Below are positions 18,507-27,472 of a stretch of 64,000 bases of DNA, in pieces. The notes beneath the pieces are model-generated. The model was not told where the DNA came from and searched no databases. It was given only the letters and a program-made list of their open reading frames with translations. This DNA comes from Diplonema japonicum (lineage: Eukaryota > Euglenozoa > Diplonemea > Diplonemida > Diplonemidae): NCBI GenBank assembly GCA_964019335.1, contig OZ025651.1, positions 372,001 to 436,000 on the forward strand. The letters are read 5' to 3'. The position numbers and the translations under genes are program-made. Every line of letters begins with the position of its first letter. The stretch's first letter is position 1.

Positions 18507-20195
18507 CTATGCGGTCTGCTTGTAGTAGTACGAGGCGGCAACCGGAATGCCGACGAGGACTCCGAGCTTGGCGATCTGGGCAAAAACCCAGGGGAGGTTG
18601 GAAGACTGGATTGAGGAATCGACTGTCCAGGGGACGAACATCTTGGGAGCCGCAAAAGAAAGAGTGGCGACGAGGCCAGAGATGCGGTCTCCGATAGACC
18701 TGGGGGCAACGAAGTTGATGGCCCCGAGCATGCCGCTGACAGTGCCTGTCTGGGGGAACCACCAGATATCACGGGGGATGAGCTTGGAGGGGAGCATCTC
18801 GTAGTTAATAGCCTTGGCGTTGGACATCTCGTGGAGCCCCTGCTCGCCGTGGGTCCTGCCAAGCCCAGACAGCTTCCACCCACCCCATGGGGTTTCAGCG
18901 CAACCGTGCGTGTACAGGTGATCATTCAGAGTGGTTATACCTGTTTCAATCCTCTCCGCAACCTCCCTGCCAAGCTTCGTGTTCTCAGTCCACACAGAGC
19001 TGGTCAGAGCCAGGTCGCTGTCGTTTGCCATCTTGATGGCGTCGTCGACAGTCTCGAAGGGTACCAAAGGAATGATGGGCCCGAAGGTCTCTTCCTTCAT
19101 GATAAGCATGTCGTCCGTCGCGTTCGTGATGAGCGTAGCAGGGACGAACAAACCCTTCGAAGTGTCACCGACAGCTGTCGACTGAGCAGCGATGGTGGCG
19201 CCCTTCGCCACCGCGTCCTGCAAATGCTCCTCGACAACTACCTTCTGCTTCTTTGTCGAAATCGCACCGATGTCCGCGTCCGTCGTCGTAGGGTCGCCGT
19301 GCTTCAGTGCCGTCGTCTTGGCCACCATCAGCGCAAGGAACTTGTCATAAATCTTCTTCGCCACGTACACCCTCTCCACCCCACCGCAAGACTGTCCTGC
19401 GTTCTGGAAACCCGCCCACAGGATACCGTTTGACGCCCTCTCCAGGTCCGCGTCTTCCAGCACGACAGCAGGGTCGTTCCCGCCAAGTTCAAGCGACAGA
19501 GGAGTCAGGGTTTCCGATGCATCCTTCATGAGCGTCTTCCCAACAGGGACTGACCCGGTGAAGAAGATCTTGTTGATCCCATTCTCGAACATGAGCTTGG
19601 AGCACTGGCTCCCCCTCAGAACCACATGCTTGAAAAGCCCATCGGGCAGCTCGCCTGCCAGGATGCACTCCTCGATGAACTGTCCGACGAGAACCGACTC
19701 TGTCGCGACCTTAAGCAGCACAGAGTTCCCCGCCATGAGCCCCATGATGACCTCACCGAAGGGGATCGAGAAGGGGTAGTTCCAGGGGGAGATAATCCCC
19801 ACAACACCAACAGGCACGTGCTGCACGGTGTTGGACTTGTTGGCGAACAGGAGGTGTCCACCACCGATCGACTTAGGCCCCAGGACCTTCTCCGCAGAGG
19901 ATGCGTACCAGTCGATGGCCATCAGACAGGGCAGGATCTCCGTCTGCAGAGCATCCGCCAAAGTCTTCCCGTTCGACTCCGAGATGATCTTCGCACCCCT
20001 TTCAGCATTGGCAGCCAGGTAGCTCTTTATCTTGTAGCAGCACTTCGCCCTCTGCTTGAACGACATCTTCCTCCAGGTCAGTTGCGCCTCGCGTGCTTTC
20101 TTGAAGATTGCGGGGACCTCCTCGCTGGCAGTCATGGCAACCTTGTCGGGCAGCTCCTGCATCGTGGCAGGGTTGGTGGTGGCGACGAACGTCAT
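18507..20195 (-). CDS. Aldehyde dehydrogenase with C-terminal membrane tail
   Basis: A 562-residue intronless NAD(P)-dependent aldehyde dehydrogenase. The family motifs are PWNYP (Asn139), the cofactor Lys162 (LLKVATES), FTGS (212-215), the general base Glu236 in LELGG, and catalytic Cys270 in NAGQSC; the C-terminal part has PWGGWKLSGLGRTHG. It oxidises an aldehyde to the acid. Beyond the usual ~480-residue core is an 80-residue extension ending in a hydrophobic helix (about 537-556) and a short polar end, so the enzyme is probably tail-anchored to ER, peroxisome or mitochondrial outer membrane facing the cytosol. Membrane tails are known in fatty aldehyde dehydrogenases, but this core is not of that class by eye. 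Substrate is unknown. Confidence 0.9.
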   Translation of the reverse strand: MTFVATTNPATMQELPDKVAMTASEEVPAIFKKAREAQLTWRKMSFKQRAKCCYKIKSYLAANAERGAKIISESNGKTLADALQTEILPCLMAIDWYASSAEKVLGPKSIGGGHLLFANKSNTVQHVPVGVVGIISPWNYPFSIPFGEVIMGLMAGNSVLLKVATESVLVGQFIEECILAGELPDGLFKHVVLRGSQCSKLMFENGINKIFFTGSVPVGKTLMKDASETLTPLSLELGGNDPAVVLEDADLERASNGILWAGFQNAGQSCGGVERVYVAKKIYDKFLALMVAKTTALKHGDPTTTDADIGAISTKKQKVVVEEHLQDAVAKGATIAAQSTAVGDTSKGLFVPATLITNATDDMLIMKEETFGPIIPLVPFETVDDAIKMANDSDLALTSSVWTENTKLGREVAERIETGITTLNDHLYTHGCAETPWGGWKLSGLGRTHGEQGLHEMSNAKAINYEMLPSKLIPRDIWWFPQTGTVSGMLGAINFVAPRSIGDRISGLVATLSFAAPKMFVPWTVDSSIQSSNLPWVFAQIAKLGVLVGIPVAASYYYKQTA

Positions 20196-20275
20196 GTTTG
20201 CTTTTTGATCACCTGCTGTGCTGGGATAACGGAGCTTTCACTTTGAAAAAGGGAAGGGTTAAAAAGAAAAGTAGA

Positions 20276-22915
20276 TTATTCCGTCCTGGTTCGTTTGTTG
20301 CGATGGATCTCAAGGGCGATGCCCTCCGCGTCGGTTCGTTGGTAGTAATGGGGAACAGCTTCGAGAAGCCATTTTGGAGATACTCGGGACACCGTACGGA
20401 CCCACTCTTTGGTGGTGTGGTAGACGTCTTGGTATAAAATGTGCTGCGGGGCTGATGAAGAATATCCAGTGGCTGCGAAGAGGGCCGAGGACGGGTGGAT
20501 GTGGACAATGGATGCATTCGCCAAAGTGGTGTACGTGGGCATAGCCGTATCAGAGGTGAGTGAGGCGACCTTGTCGTAAAGGCCGGTGCACAGGAGACGG
20601 AGGAGCTCCTCTGGGGTGGGTTTTGTTTGTTTCTGGGGCTTCCTGAAGGGGAGGAGCAGCCTGAGAAGCTGCCCCTTCGCATCGTCACATGTCCGCATGC
20701 ACCTCCCAGACACGAAGTTCGCTCTGCACCACTCCACAGACTTCCCTGCTTCGGTCCATGCCTCATATACACGCAGCATCGTTACGTGATCTCCTGTTTT
20801 ATCGTCGAAACGCCGTTTGGCTTCATCTGCTGCCTCCTGCATGCCCTTCGGTCTTACAAAGGGCTGGTGCTGTGTGGTCGCCATGGCTAGTACCGTTGTC
20901 ACAGCTTCTGCATGTCCCTCGTCATTCCCCGCTAGAAGTATCTTCGCCATGTGCGGCTCCAACGGGAACCCCACAGCGTCCCTCCCATGCAATGTGATCC
21001 GCCCACTCGTGTCCAGCATCCCCAAGCTGTAGCAACGAAGCAACGCGGATGCCAACACCTTCTCGTCAGGGGGGTCCATGAAGTCCAAACCGTTCACATC
21101 CACACCCATCGCTGCCAATGTCAGCACCATGCTGGAGAGATCTGTGCGCTGTATTTCAGGGAGGGATGCCTGCAGGAGGCCATTATAAGTAGCCTCGGTG
21201 TACAGGCGGTATACAATCCCCGGTTGCGTCCTGCCTGCTCGACCTGCACGCTGGTCTGCTGACTGCTTTGAAATAGGCACCACAGACAGCGTCTCTGCCC
21301 CAGCTTCGCAGTCGTATACGCGCTGCTTGGCGTACCCTGTGTCCACAACGAACACGACACCAGGCAGCGTGACACTGGCTTCCGCGATGTTTGTCGAGAA
21401 CACGATTTTTCGAATGCCCCTCCCGCCCTCTAGGGAAGCCTTTTGCTGATCGAAGCTCATTGCTGCGTAAAGCGGGAGAGGCTTCGCAGGCAAACCACGC
21501 AGTTCATGTTCAACGTCTTTGTACATTTCAGCAAACTTCTCGACAGCCCACTCGATCTCGTCTACGCCCGTGAGGAACACAAGCACATCCCCATGGGAAT
21601 CTTTCGCCTCTTTGCATATCTGAATGGCGGTGTCTACAGCTTCTAAAGGGTAGCTTGAGATCAGCTCCTGCGAGTGGAAGGTCTGGATGGGGTGGGTCCG
21701 TCCGGGGATGGTCAGGAGGGGAGCGTGGTTGAAGTAGGTGCAGAATTTAAGCCTGTTGAGCGTGGCAGAAGCGATGATGATACGGAGGTCGGGGCGGGAG
21801 GGGGAGGTGATGAGCTTCTTCAGTAGAGCGAAGAGAAGGTCGGTATTAGTGGTGCGTTCGTGTGCCTCATCGATCATGACCACATGATAGTTGTCAAGCG
21901 TAGGGCGCGACAGGATCTCTCGCAACAACACACCATCTGTTACGTACTTCACCCGTGTCCGCCTTCTGTCCACACAGTCGCCAAACCTCACAGAATACCC
22001 AACTACCCCACCTAGCCCACCACCCATTTCCCTCGCAACGAATTTTGCTGCCTCCACCGCTGCAACACGCCTGGGCTGCGCCACGACAACCGACCGGTAC
22101 CCATCCCCAATAAGGTACTGCGGTATCTTAGTGGTCTTCCCGCACCCTGTCTCGCCCTCTATCACGAGCACCCGCTGTGCTTTTATCAGTGATAGGAACT
22201 CAGCTTTCAGGTCTTCTATGGGAAGCCTCTCCCGTGCCTCCGTCTTGTAGTACACCCCGCCTGTTCCCGGTGCATCAGCTGGCGTTGCCGCCTCCGCAGG
22301 CTTGCTCTTCCTCGACATTTCTTTTCGAAGAAGGTCTGAAGCAGTTCTACCCGCGCGCAGCATACTACGGTAGGCAGGCGTGTGCCCAGCACGTGCCGAG
22401 GGGGGTTTAGGAGCTGTTTTGATGAAAGAAGGGAGACTGTCAAGGTCCGGAGTGCGTTGAATGGTCCAGTGAGGGCACCACGTAGAGGGGGGGAAAGGAT
22501 CTGCGGCGTGTGCAGGTGCAGGGGCCAATGATAAATGGTTTTGGATCCATTCATCCGCTTCTTCGGAAGCTTCTGCAATAGAAAAGCAGACAGGAGGGAG
22601 AGTGGCCGTGGGCTGCACGGCCGGCTCTTCGACTACCGCTGCTTCCGGTTCTTGGTTTTCCTTTTCTGGCGCTTTTTCGGGCATCGCGTCTGCCACCTTT
22701 TTCACACGCTCGTACACCTCACGTGCCATCGTTTCATCAGTGTCTGGGTCCTCTTCCACCAGCCTCTCCCTGAACTCATTATAGCTTTCAATGTACTTCG
22801 CTGCTAGTTCTACGACGAACTCGGCCACCACACCTACCAGCTCTTCGTCATGTCCTTCCAATGCCTTAGCCACTACCGGGAGTGCTGCCTGCAGCATCTC
22901 CGCAGTGGGTTTCAT
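20276..22915 (-). CDS. DEAH-box RNA helicase (Prp2/Prp22/Prp43 group)
   Basis: An 879-residue intronless DExH ATPase. Motif I GETGCGKT is at 254-261, motif II DEAH at 349-352, motif III SAT near 384, and motif VI QRAGRAGR near 555; the winged-helix, ratchet (HA2) and OB-fold regions follow to the end, where WVRTVSRVSPKWLLEAVPHYY matches the conserved W-L-x-E-x-x-P motif of spliceosomal DEAH proteins. These enzymes remodel the spliceosome or ribosome precursors using ATP. Residues 8-80 (ALPVVAKALEGHDEELVGVVAEF...) resemble the N-terminal helical domain of Prp22/DHX8, but the S1 domain that normally follows is not evident, and residues 80-220 are low-complexity. Assignment to one orthologue is therefore left open. 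Confidence 0.88.
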   Translation of the reverse strand: MKPTAEMLQAALPVVAKALEGHDEELVGVVAEFVVELAAKYIESYNEFRERLVEEDPDTDETMAREVYERVKKVADAMPEKAPEKENQEPEAAVVEEPAVQPTATLPPVCFSIAEASEEADEWIQNHLSLAPAPAHAADPFPPSTWCPHWTIQRTPDLDSLPSFIKTAPKPPSARAGHTPAYRSMLRAGRTASDLLRKEMSRKSKPAEAATPADAPGTGGVYYKTEARERLPIEDLKAEFLSLIKAQRVLVIEGETGCGKTTKIPQYLIGDGYRSVVVAQPRRVAAVEAAKFVAREMGGGLGGVVGYSVRFGDCVDRRRTRVKYVTDGVLLREILSRPTLDNYHVVMIDEAHERTTNTDLLFALLKKLITSPSRPDLRIIIASATLNRLKFCTYFNHAPLLTIPGRTHPIQTFHSQELISSYPLEAVDTAIQICKEAKDSHGDVLVFLTGVDEIEWAVEKFAEMYKDVEHELRGLPAKPLPLYAAMSFDQQKASLEGGRGIRKIVFSTNIAEASVTLPGVVFVVDTGYAKQRVYDCEAGAETLSVVPISKQSADQRAGRAGRTQPGIVYRLYTEATYNGLLQASLPEIQRTDLSSMVLTLAAMGVDVNGLDFMDPPDEKVLASALLRCYSLGMLDTSGRITLHGRDAVGFPLEPHMAKILLAGNDEGHAEAVTTVLAMATTQHQPFVRPKGMQEAADEAKRRFDDKTGDHVTMLRVYEAWTEAGKSVEWCRANFVSGRCMRTCDDAKGQLLRLLLPFRKPQKQTKPTPEELLRLLCTGLYDKVASLTSDTAMPTYTTLANASIVHIHPSSALFAATGYSSSAPQHILYQDVYHTTKEWVRTVSRVSPKWLLEAVPHYYQRTDAEGIALEIHRNKRTRTE

Positions 22916-23251
22916 CAGACAGCGTGTGTGGCCTATGAAAGATGTTGTCTTGTTGTGAAGAATAAAAAAACCAAAAAGAAAAAAAAAGAACGAGAGAGAG
23001 GAAAAGATACCTGGCCGCTATTTGGTTTTTTAATAACGTTGCCCCCCCCCCCCCCCCCCCCCCACCAGTAAAGAATATTGAACGAAAAGAAAGTAGAAAA
23101 AAAAAAGATGTCTTTGAGGGAACCTGCGTGTGACAGGATCGCCTACAAAAAAAAAAGAAAAAAAAAACAACAACACCCATGCTATCTCCGTGTAAATGGC
23201 AGTATTTTTTTTTTTTTTATAAGTGCACTTTTTCTTTTTTTTTTTGAATTT
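22916..23251. other. Intergenic, C22 run and SINE tail
   Basis: A run of 22 C lies at 23042-23063, and a SINE tail is at 23107-23146 between A-runs. There is otherwise only A/T homopolymer. Confidence 0.6.
23107..23146 (-). mobile_element. Short SINE 3'-end fragment (tail ii)
   Basis: On the minus strand it reads GGCGATCCTGTCACAC, then GCAGGTTCCCTCAAAGACATC and a T-run. It is nearly identical to the fragment at 56236-56276. CCTG and CAGG can pair to form a small hairpin. Both sides are T-runs in sense orientation. Confidence 0.55.
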
Positions 23252-23503
23252 TCAAGCCTGGCTGACAACCTGCGTGCCTCCTTCGTGGTGGATGTGCAAC
23301 TCTCCTGTGATATTCACATGCACGTTCGCTGTTGATGGAACGTCTTTGCTTGTTGAGATCTTTTGCTTCTTCTTCTTCTTCTTATCCTTCTTCTCCTTGT
23401 GAGGTCCACCCAGATCGAGGTCCGCATCGATTTCCGCTTCGATCTCCTCAGAAAGCTCATCTAGCGAGGCATCCACCTCAGCCAGCACGTCAGCAGGAAG
23501 CAT
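23252..23503 (-). CDS. Small charged protein, unknown
   Basis: An 83-codon product starting MLPADVLAEVDASLDEL. Residues 1-30 are an acidic amphipathic helix, 34-48 a Lys-rich cluster, and the end a His/Val-containing segment (NVHVNITGELHIHHEGG) that alternates like a beta strand. Codon use resembles neighbouring genes and the coding stretch is bounded by homopolymers on both sides, which supports a real short gene. No family is recognised, and a missed exon cannot be excluded. Confidence 0.5.
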   Translation of the reverse strand: MLPADVLAEVDASLDELSEEIEAEIDADLDLGGPHKEKKDKKKKKKQKISTSKDVPSTANVHVNITGELHIHHEGGTQVVSQA

Positions 23504-23688
23504 TTTTTTTTTCCTTTTTTTTTTTTTTTGCTTGGCTGTTCATTTTTTTCCCTCATTTCTTCCGATTGCCCTCAGATGGAACGATTCTCAAAAGAAAAAA
23601 GATTTTCCAAAAGGCTTTCTAAATATGTGCTCTACAGTTTTCAAAAAATATCGCTAAAAGCACCAGATGGGCTTAGGAGTGCCACCCC

Positions 23689-23719
<31 letters not shown>

Positions 23720-23811
23720 ACACACACAGCAAGTCATTGGAAGGACCCGAGCACGTCTTGAACCATTCATTAACAAAAAACAAAGAAATGAAAAGAAGAA
23801 GAAAAAAGCTC
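23504..23811. other. Intergenic, C21 run and (CA)n
   Basis: C-run at 23685-23705 continues directly into a CA dinucleotide repeat to about 23729. T-runs are present near 23504-23530. No gene is seen. Confidence 0.65.
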
Positions 23812-24399
23812 TCACTTTTTCGCGTACGGGGGTGATGCTAGCGTGTTCTCCAAGTTGGCAAGCAAGGCAACAACCGATTGTTTCTCCAACTGAAAATCGT
23901 CTAGCTTTTTCTTCTCAGCCCCGTACTGCTCCGTCACGTAGTCCCGCTCCTGGTAACCCACTCTGTACAGAGGGATCGATAAGAGGAAGATGGAAAACGC
24001 AATCACGCTGCGCGTGTAGAATAGCCTCTGAGCGTACACCGACCTTGCGAAGGATGGAAGCTGGGATGCTGTAGTGATAGGTGGCCGGGAGCGTCTGAAG
24101 TACTTGTTGTTGAAAATCGTATTTTCTGGTTTCGCAGCATCCTCACCAGCGACGAAGGTCCCCCACAACGCAAAGGTGCCTGCAAGCCCCGCGGCTTGTA
24201 CTTTAACCCAGAAACCTCTGCTTTTCGTTTCTCGTTCCAGCGAGTCGACCTCCGCCTGCTGGTCCGCGATCAAGGGTCGGTAGGACGCTGCTGCTTGATC
24301 CAAGTCATCCATGATCGCTGCTATGTCGTTCCTGCTCAGCAGAATAGGTTTGCCGTCCTCCTCCTTGTGCAGACCCTTCTGGGTCACTATGAAACGCAT
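23812..24399 (-). CDS. Two-helix membrane protein with flanking coiled coils
   Basis: The ATG at 24399 (MRFIVTQKGLHKEEDGK) gives 195 residues; a longer frame upstream is homopolymer-coded. Residues 25-60 form a coiled coil, 63-85 a first membrane helix (FWVKVQAAGLAGTFALWGTF), 128-150 a second (SVIAFSIFLLSIPLYRVGY), and 150-188 a second charged helix. The hairpin topology with both ends on the same side recalls small mitochondrial inner-membrane proteins, but there is no recognisable motif. Function unknown. Confidence 0.65.
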   Translation of the reverse strand: MRFIVTQKGLHKEEDGKPILLSRNDIAAIMDDLDQAAASYRPLIADQQAEVDSLERETKSRGFWVKVQAAGLAGTFALWGTFVAGEDAAKPENTIFNNKYFRRSRPPITTASQLPSFARSVYAQRLFYTRSVIAFSIFLLSIPLYRVGYQERDYVTEQYGAEKKKLDDFQLEKQSVVALLANLENTLASPPYAKK

Positions 24400-24712
24400 T
24401 TTATTTTTTCTTTCCCCTTTCCTTCTCTCCCTCTCCCTCCCCGGTCTCGCCTGTTTTTTTTTTTTTTTTTTTTTTTTTTTTTGTTTTGCTGGAACAAGTA
24501 AACAAGCCTTTTTTAAAAAAAGAATTGTTATTGCAAAAAAAAAAAAAAGAGGATGGGGGCGGGTATTAAAAAAACTGGAAAAAAAAGAAAACGAAAATCC
24601 TTTTTTTATTATACAATAAAAGATAGGTTTCCCCCTCACATGTTTCCAGGAAGAGGGGAGGGGGGGGGTTAACTTTTTTGTCTGTTCTTTGTTCTTTTCT
24701 TCTTTCCCCTCC
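24400..24712. other. Intergenic, T/A runs
   Basis: A T-run of about 30 nt lies at 24453-24482, with smaller A-runs and a G9 run near 24660. No gene is supported. Confidence 0.6.
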
Positions 24713-26557
24713 TCACCGCGAGTCGTCGGGCCCTATGAATGATTCATTAAATCGAGGGGCTTTTGAAACGGCGAAGGCTGGGGCCCTCCTGCGGTAGGAC
24801 TCGGTGGATGGCGAAGGCTGAGAGTAGGCGCAAGGCCCTGGTGAGGATACGTACCCTGGTGCAGAACCCCTTGCAACAACGCCATCGGGTGTGATTACAC
24901 GCATCGCAAGGTTGGAGGGTGCCAAGCCGAACTTCCACTGCGGCGACGACGCTTGGCAGACTGCTTCTTGAGTAGTGTAGTCACCCGGACCTGGGGAGTA
25001 TGTTTTTAAAGGAATGCGTGCTGCTTCAATGGCTGCTCTATGCCGGCTTCTCTTCTCTTTTAGTTTTTCTTTTTCCTCCCTGATTTCTTCCACTTTTCGG
25101 TTCTTCGACTCGATTTTTTCAACCGTCAGATATTTTTTGAATTCGACCACTTTCTTCATCCTAGCAACGTTGTCTACTCTATCCCGCACCTTGAGGTGGA
25201 TCTGGTTGCTGCGAAGTTTCTTTTCGTTCGCCTTCTTCTTCTGCAGAACTGCGAAGTGCTTTTCCTGCGTTAGCTTCTTTGAAATGATTTGATTTTTCCG
25301 TTCGTCGACAAGCCGCATCGCTTCCTTATAGACTATTTTTCTTCTTTTTTCTTTTTCTTCGTCTTGCGACCGCTTTTCCAACAACAGTTTTGATCTTGTT
25401 TTTTCAAAATCGTCCAATGCCATGTTGGCCTTGGCCTCTTTCTCGAGCGCTCGTGAGACTTTTTGCTCCCTTGCGGCAGCGGAGCGTTCTAGAGCAGCTT
25501 TTATCTTAGATTGTTTCATGGCTGCTTGTTCACGTCGCTCCTGCAATGCGTCTACACGCTGCTTATCTTGGAGGAGTTTTATCTCTTCAGTCCGCTCGAT
25601 CCTCCCTAATAGTTCAAGCCGCCTCCCTTCTTGCAGCATTTTGTTTTGCTGGTGGATTTGTTTTTGGCGTTCCTCGTTGACGCAGCTTCTGGCTCGGTTT
25701 TGTTCTTCCAAGGATTTCTTTTTTTCCTCGACCTGCTTCTTCCTTAGCTCTTCTTTTTGCTGGTGTGTCCTTTGTTTTTTTAACAACGCGGCCTGTTGCT
25801 GCCTCTTCTCGAGGAGTTTTTTCGCGGCTGAGAGTTTTTGCCGCACCGCGGTTTCGAGTTCATTTTTAGCAGATTCTTGACGCTGAGCGGCCTTCATTTT
25901 TTCATCACGTAATCTTTCTTGTTCGAGTGCCTGTTCACGTTGTTCTCTAATTGACGCTACTTTGCTTTCGTGAAGTAGCCTCTGTCTCAGCATAGTCTGG
26001 TTAGCGTCTACAAGTTTCTTCAGTTTGGATTCTTCCAATGCGAAAAGAGCAGAGGCTTTTCTCGATTTTTTTGATGTTCTTGTCAACGAAAGCTGCATCG
26101 AATGCTTGATGATGTTGTTTCGCTCTTCCATGAGCGTCTCGAGCTTCATCATTCTGCGGGTTTCGTAATGCTCGTAATGCGCCTTTGCGCACTCCGTGTC
26201 GGTTTTGCTTAATCTTTTTGTCCCGTTTTTCGAGTGTTCCATTAGGAAATATTCCAGGGGTTTGGAGACAATCTCCTCGGGGAGAATACCTAGTCTTAAG
26301 CAAGCTTCCATAGACCTCGGGCTGTCTAAAATTTTCCCTTCACTTTCGTTGATGTTAAGCAAGTTCACCTTCCCCCCTTCTATTATCCCTTCGTCGCACT
26401 CAACCGGCAATAGGACGCTCGGGTCCATACCCGTCATCTTAACTTGGACGGGTCCCGCCCATCTTGGAGGTACTTTTAACTCTTTTTTAGCGTTTTCCAG
26501 CCTTCTCGGACTTGCGGTTGCTGGTCGCTTTGTAATTAATTCTTCGCCTTCATCCAT
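24713..26557 (-). CDS. Coiled-coil flagellar/axonemal protein with SHIPPO-type PGP repeats
   Basis: The ATG at 26557 (MDEGEELITKRP) gives 614 residues. Residues 75-100 contain SPRSMEACLRLGILPEEI...PLEYF, a block seen at the head of many ciliate and flagellate coiled-coil proteins and in CCDC177. Residues about 130-530 are almost continuous coiled coil rich in Glu/Lys/Arg/Gln. The C-terminus carries SPGP-x-Y type (STPG/SHIPPO) motifs: YSPGPGDY near 540 and SSPGPCAY near 590. SHIPPO motifs are found in microtubule inner and tip proteins of cilia. This supports a flagellated organism. The exact orthologue is unclear. Confidence 0.75.
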   Translation of the reverse strand: MDEGEELITKRPATASPRRLENAKKELKVPPRWAGPVQVKMTGMDPSVLLPVECDEGIIEGGKVNLLNINESEGKILDSPRSMEACLRLGILPEEIVSKPLEYFLMEHSKNGTKRLSKTDTECAKAHYEHYETRRMMKLETLMEERNNIIKHSMQLSLTRTSKKSRKASALFALEESKLKKLVDANQTMLRQRLLHESKVASIREQREQALEQERLRDEKMKAAQRQESAKNELETAVRQKLSAAKKLLEKRQQQAALLKKQRTHQQKEELRKKQVEEKKKSLEEQNRARSCVNEERQKQIHQQNKMLQEGRRLELLGRIERTEEIKLLQDKQRVDALQERREQAAMKQSKIKAALERSAAAREQKVSRALEKEAKANMALDDFEKTRSKLLLEKRSQDEEKEKRRKIVYKEAMRLVDERKNQIISKKLTQEKHFAVLQKKKANEKKLRSNQIHLKVRDRVDNVARMKKVVEFKKYLTVEKIESKNRKVEEIREEKEKLKEKRSRHRAAIEAARIPLKTYSPGPGDYTTQEAVCQASSPQWKFGLAPSNLAMRVITPDGVVARGSAPGYVSSPGPCAYSQPSPSTESYRRRAPAFAVSKAPRFNESFIGPDDSR

Positions 26558-27472
26558 ATTTTTTCTTCTTCTTCTTTCGCCCCGCACCCCGTTTCACTTT
26601 TGCGAAGAATGTTACAATAAATTAAAAAGGAATAAATAAGAAGGAAAAAAAAATCTTTTTTAAAACGTTGGGATAAAAGGGCAAGGGGAATGAGGAGGGG
26701 GAAAGAGAGGCATTTCCCCCTCTCCCTTCCCCTTGCCCTTTCCCCATTCGCGATGGAAGGGGATATAAAAGGGGAAAAATAAATGGGGGGCAAAGAAGTC
26801 TCGTTTGCGTGTCAGCTTGTTCTTTTTCACTTTTATTCGTTGTTCTTTTTTTTTTTTTTATATATAAGTTTTTCTTCTTTTTCTTTTTTTTCGCAGGAGA
26901 TCGCATAGAAACTAATCAAATTTACACCAACTGGGAAAAAAAAAGAGGGAGGAGCAAGTATGCAAAATATTTTTGTAAGTATAAAAAATATAACCCCCCT
27001 ATTATTTGTCTGTATCTGGAGAAATCTTATGAAGAGGGGAGGATGAGAAGGGGGGGGGGGGGGGGGGGGCAAAGAGATTACCACTTCGTGCTCTTAATAT
27101 TTCTTCTTTTTTTTGTTTCTTCCCCCCTCTCCTTTTCCCTCATCTTCTTTCCGGGTTCTTAGATCTTCAAATTTTTAAAAAAGACAAAAAAAAAAAAAAA
27201 AAAAGAGACATTTAAAAAACAACAGCAATAAATGAAGGGGCCAGCACAATTGAATAAAAGGAGAGGGGTGTGAAGAGAGGGGGAGGGAACAAATGCCGCA
27301 GGAATGCCGGCAAAGGCCCTAGCTTAATTTAAAAAAAAAAACAAAAAAAAAGACAAAAAAAAAAAAAAAAAAAAAAAGCCCCTACCCCCACGTCTTCTTT
27401 TTTTTTTAAATAAACAAATGTCAACAACACCTTTGTTTCGTAAGCGGAAGAAGAAAAAAAAAAAAATCCTTT
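26558..27472. other. Intergenic, no gene seen
   Basis: 915 bp of T/A-rich DNA with a 20-nt G-run at 27050-27069, an A-run at 27186-27204, and a mixed A-run block at 27331-27377. Open frames here are homopolymer artefacts. A palindromic purine/pyrimidine block (GGGGAAAGGG..., 26697-26750) is present. Nothing else is recognisable. Confidence 0.55.
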
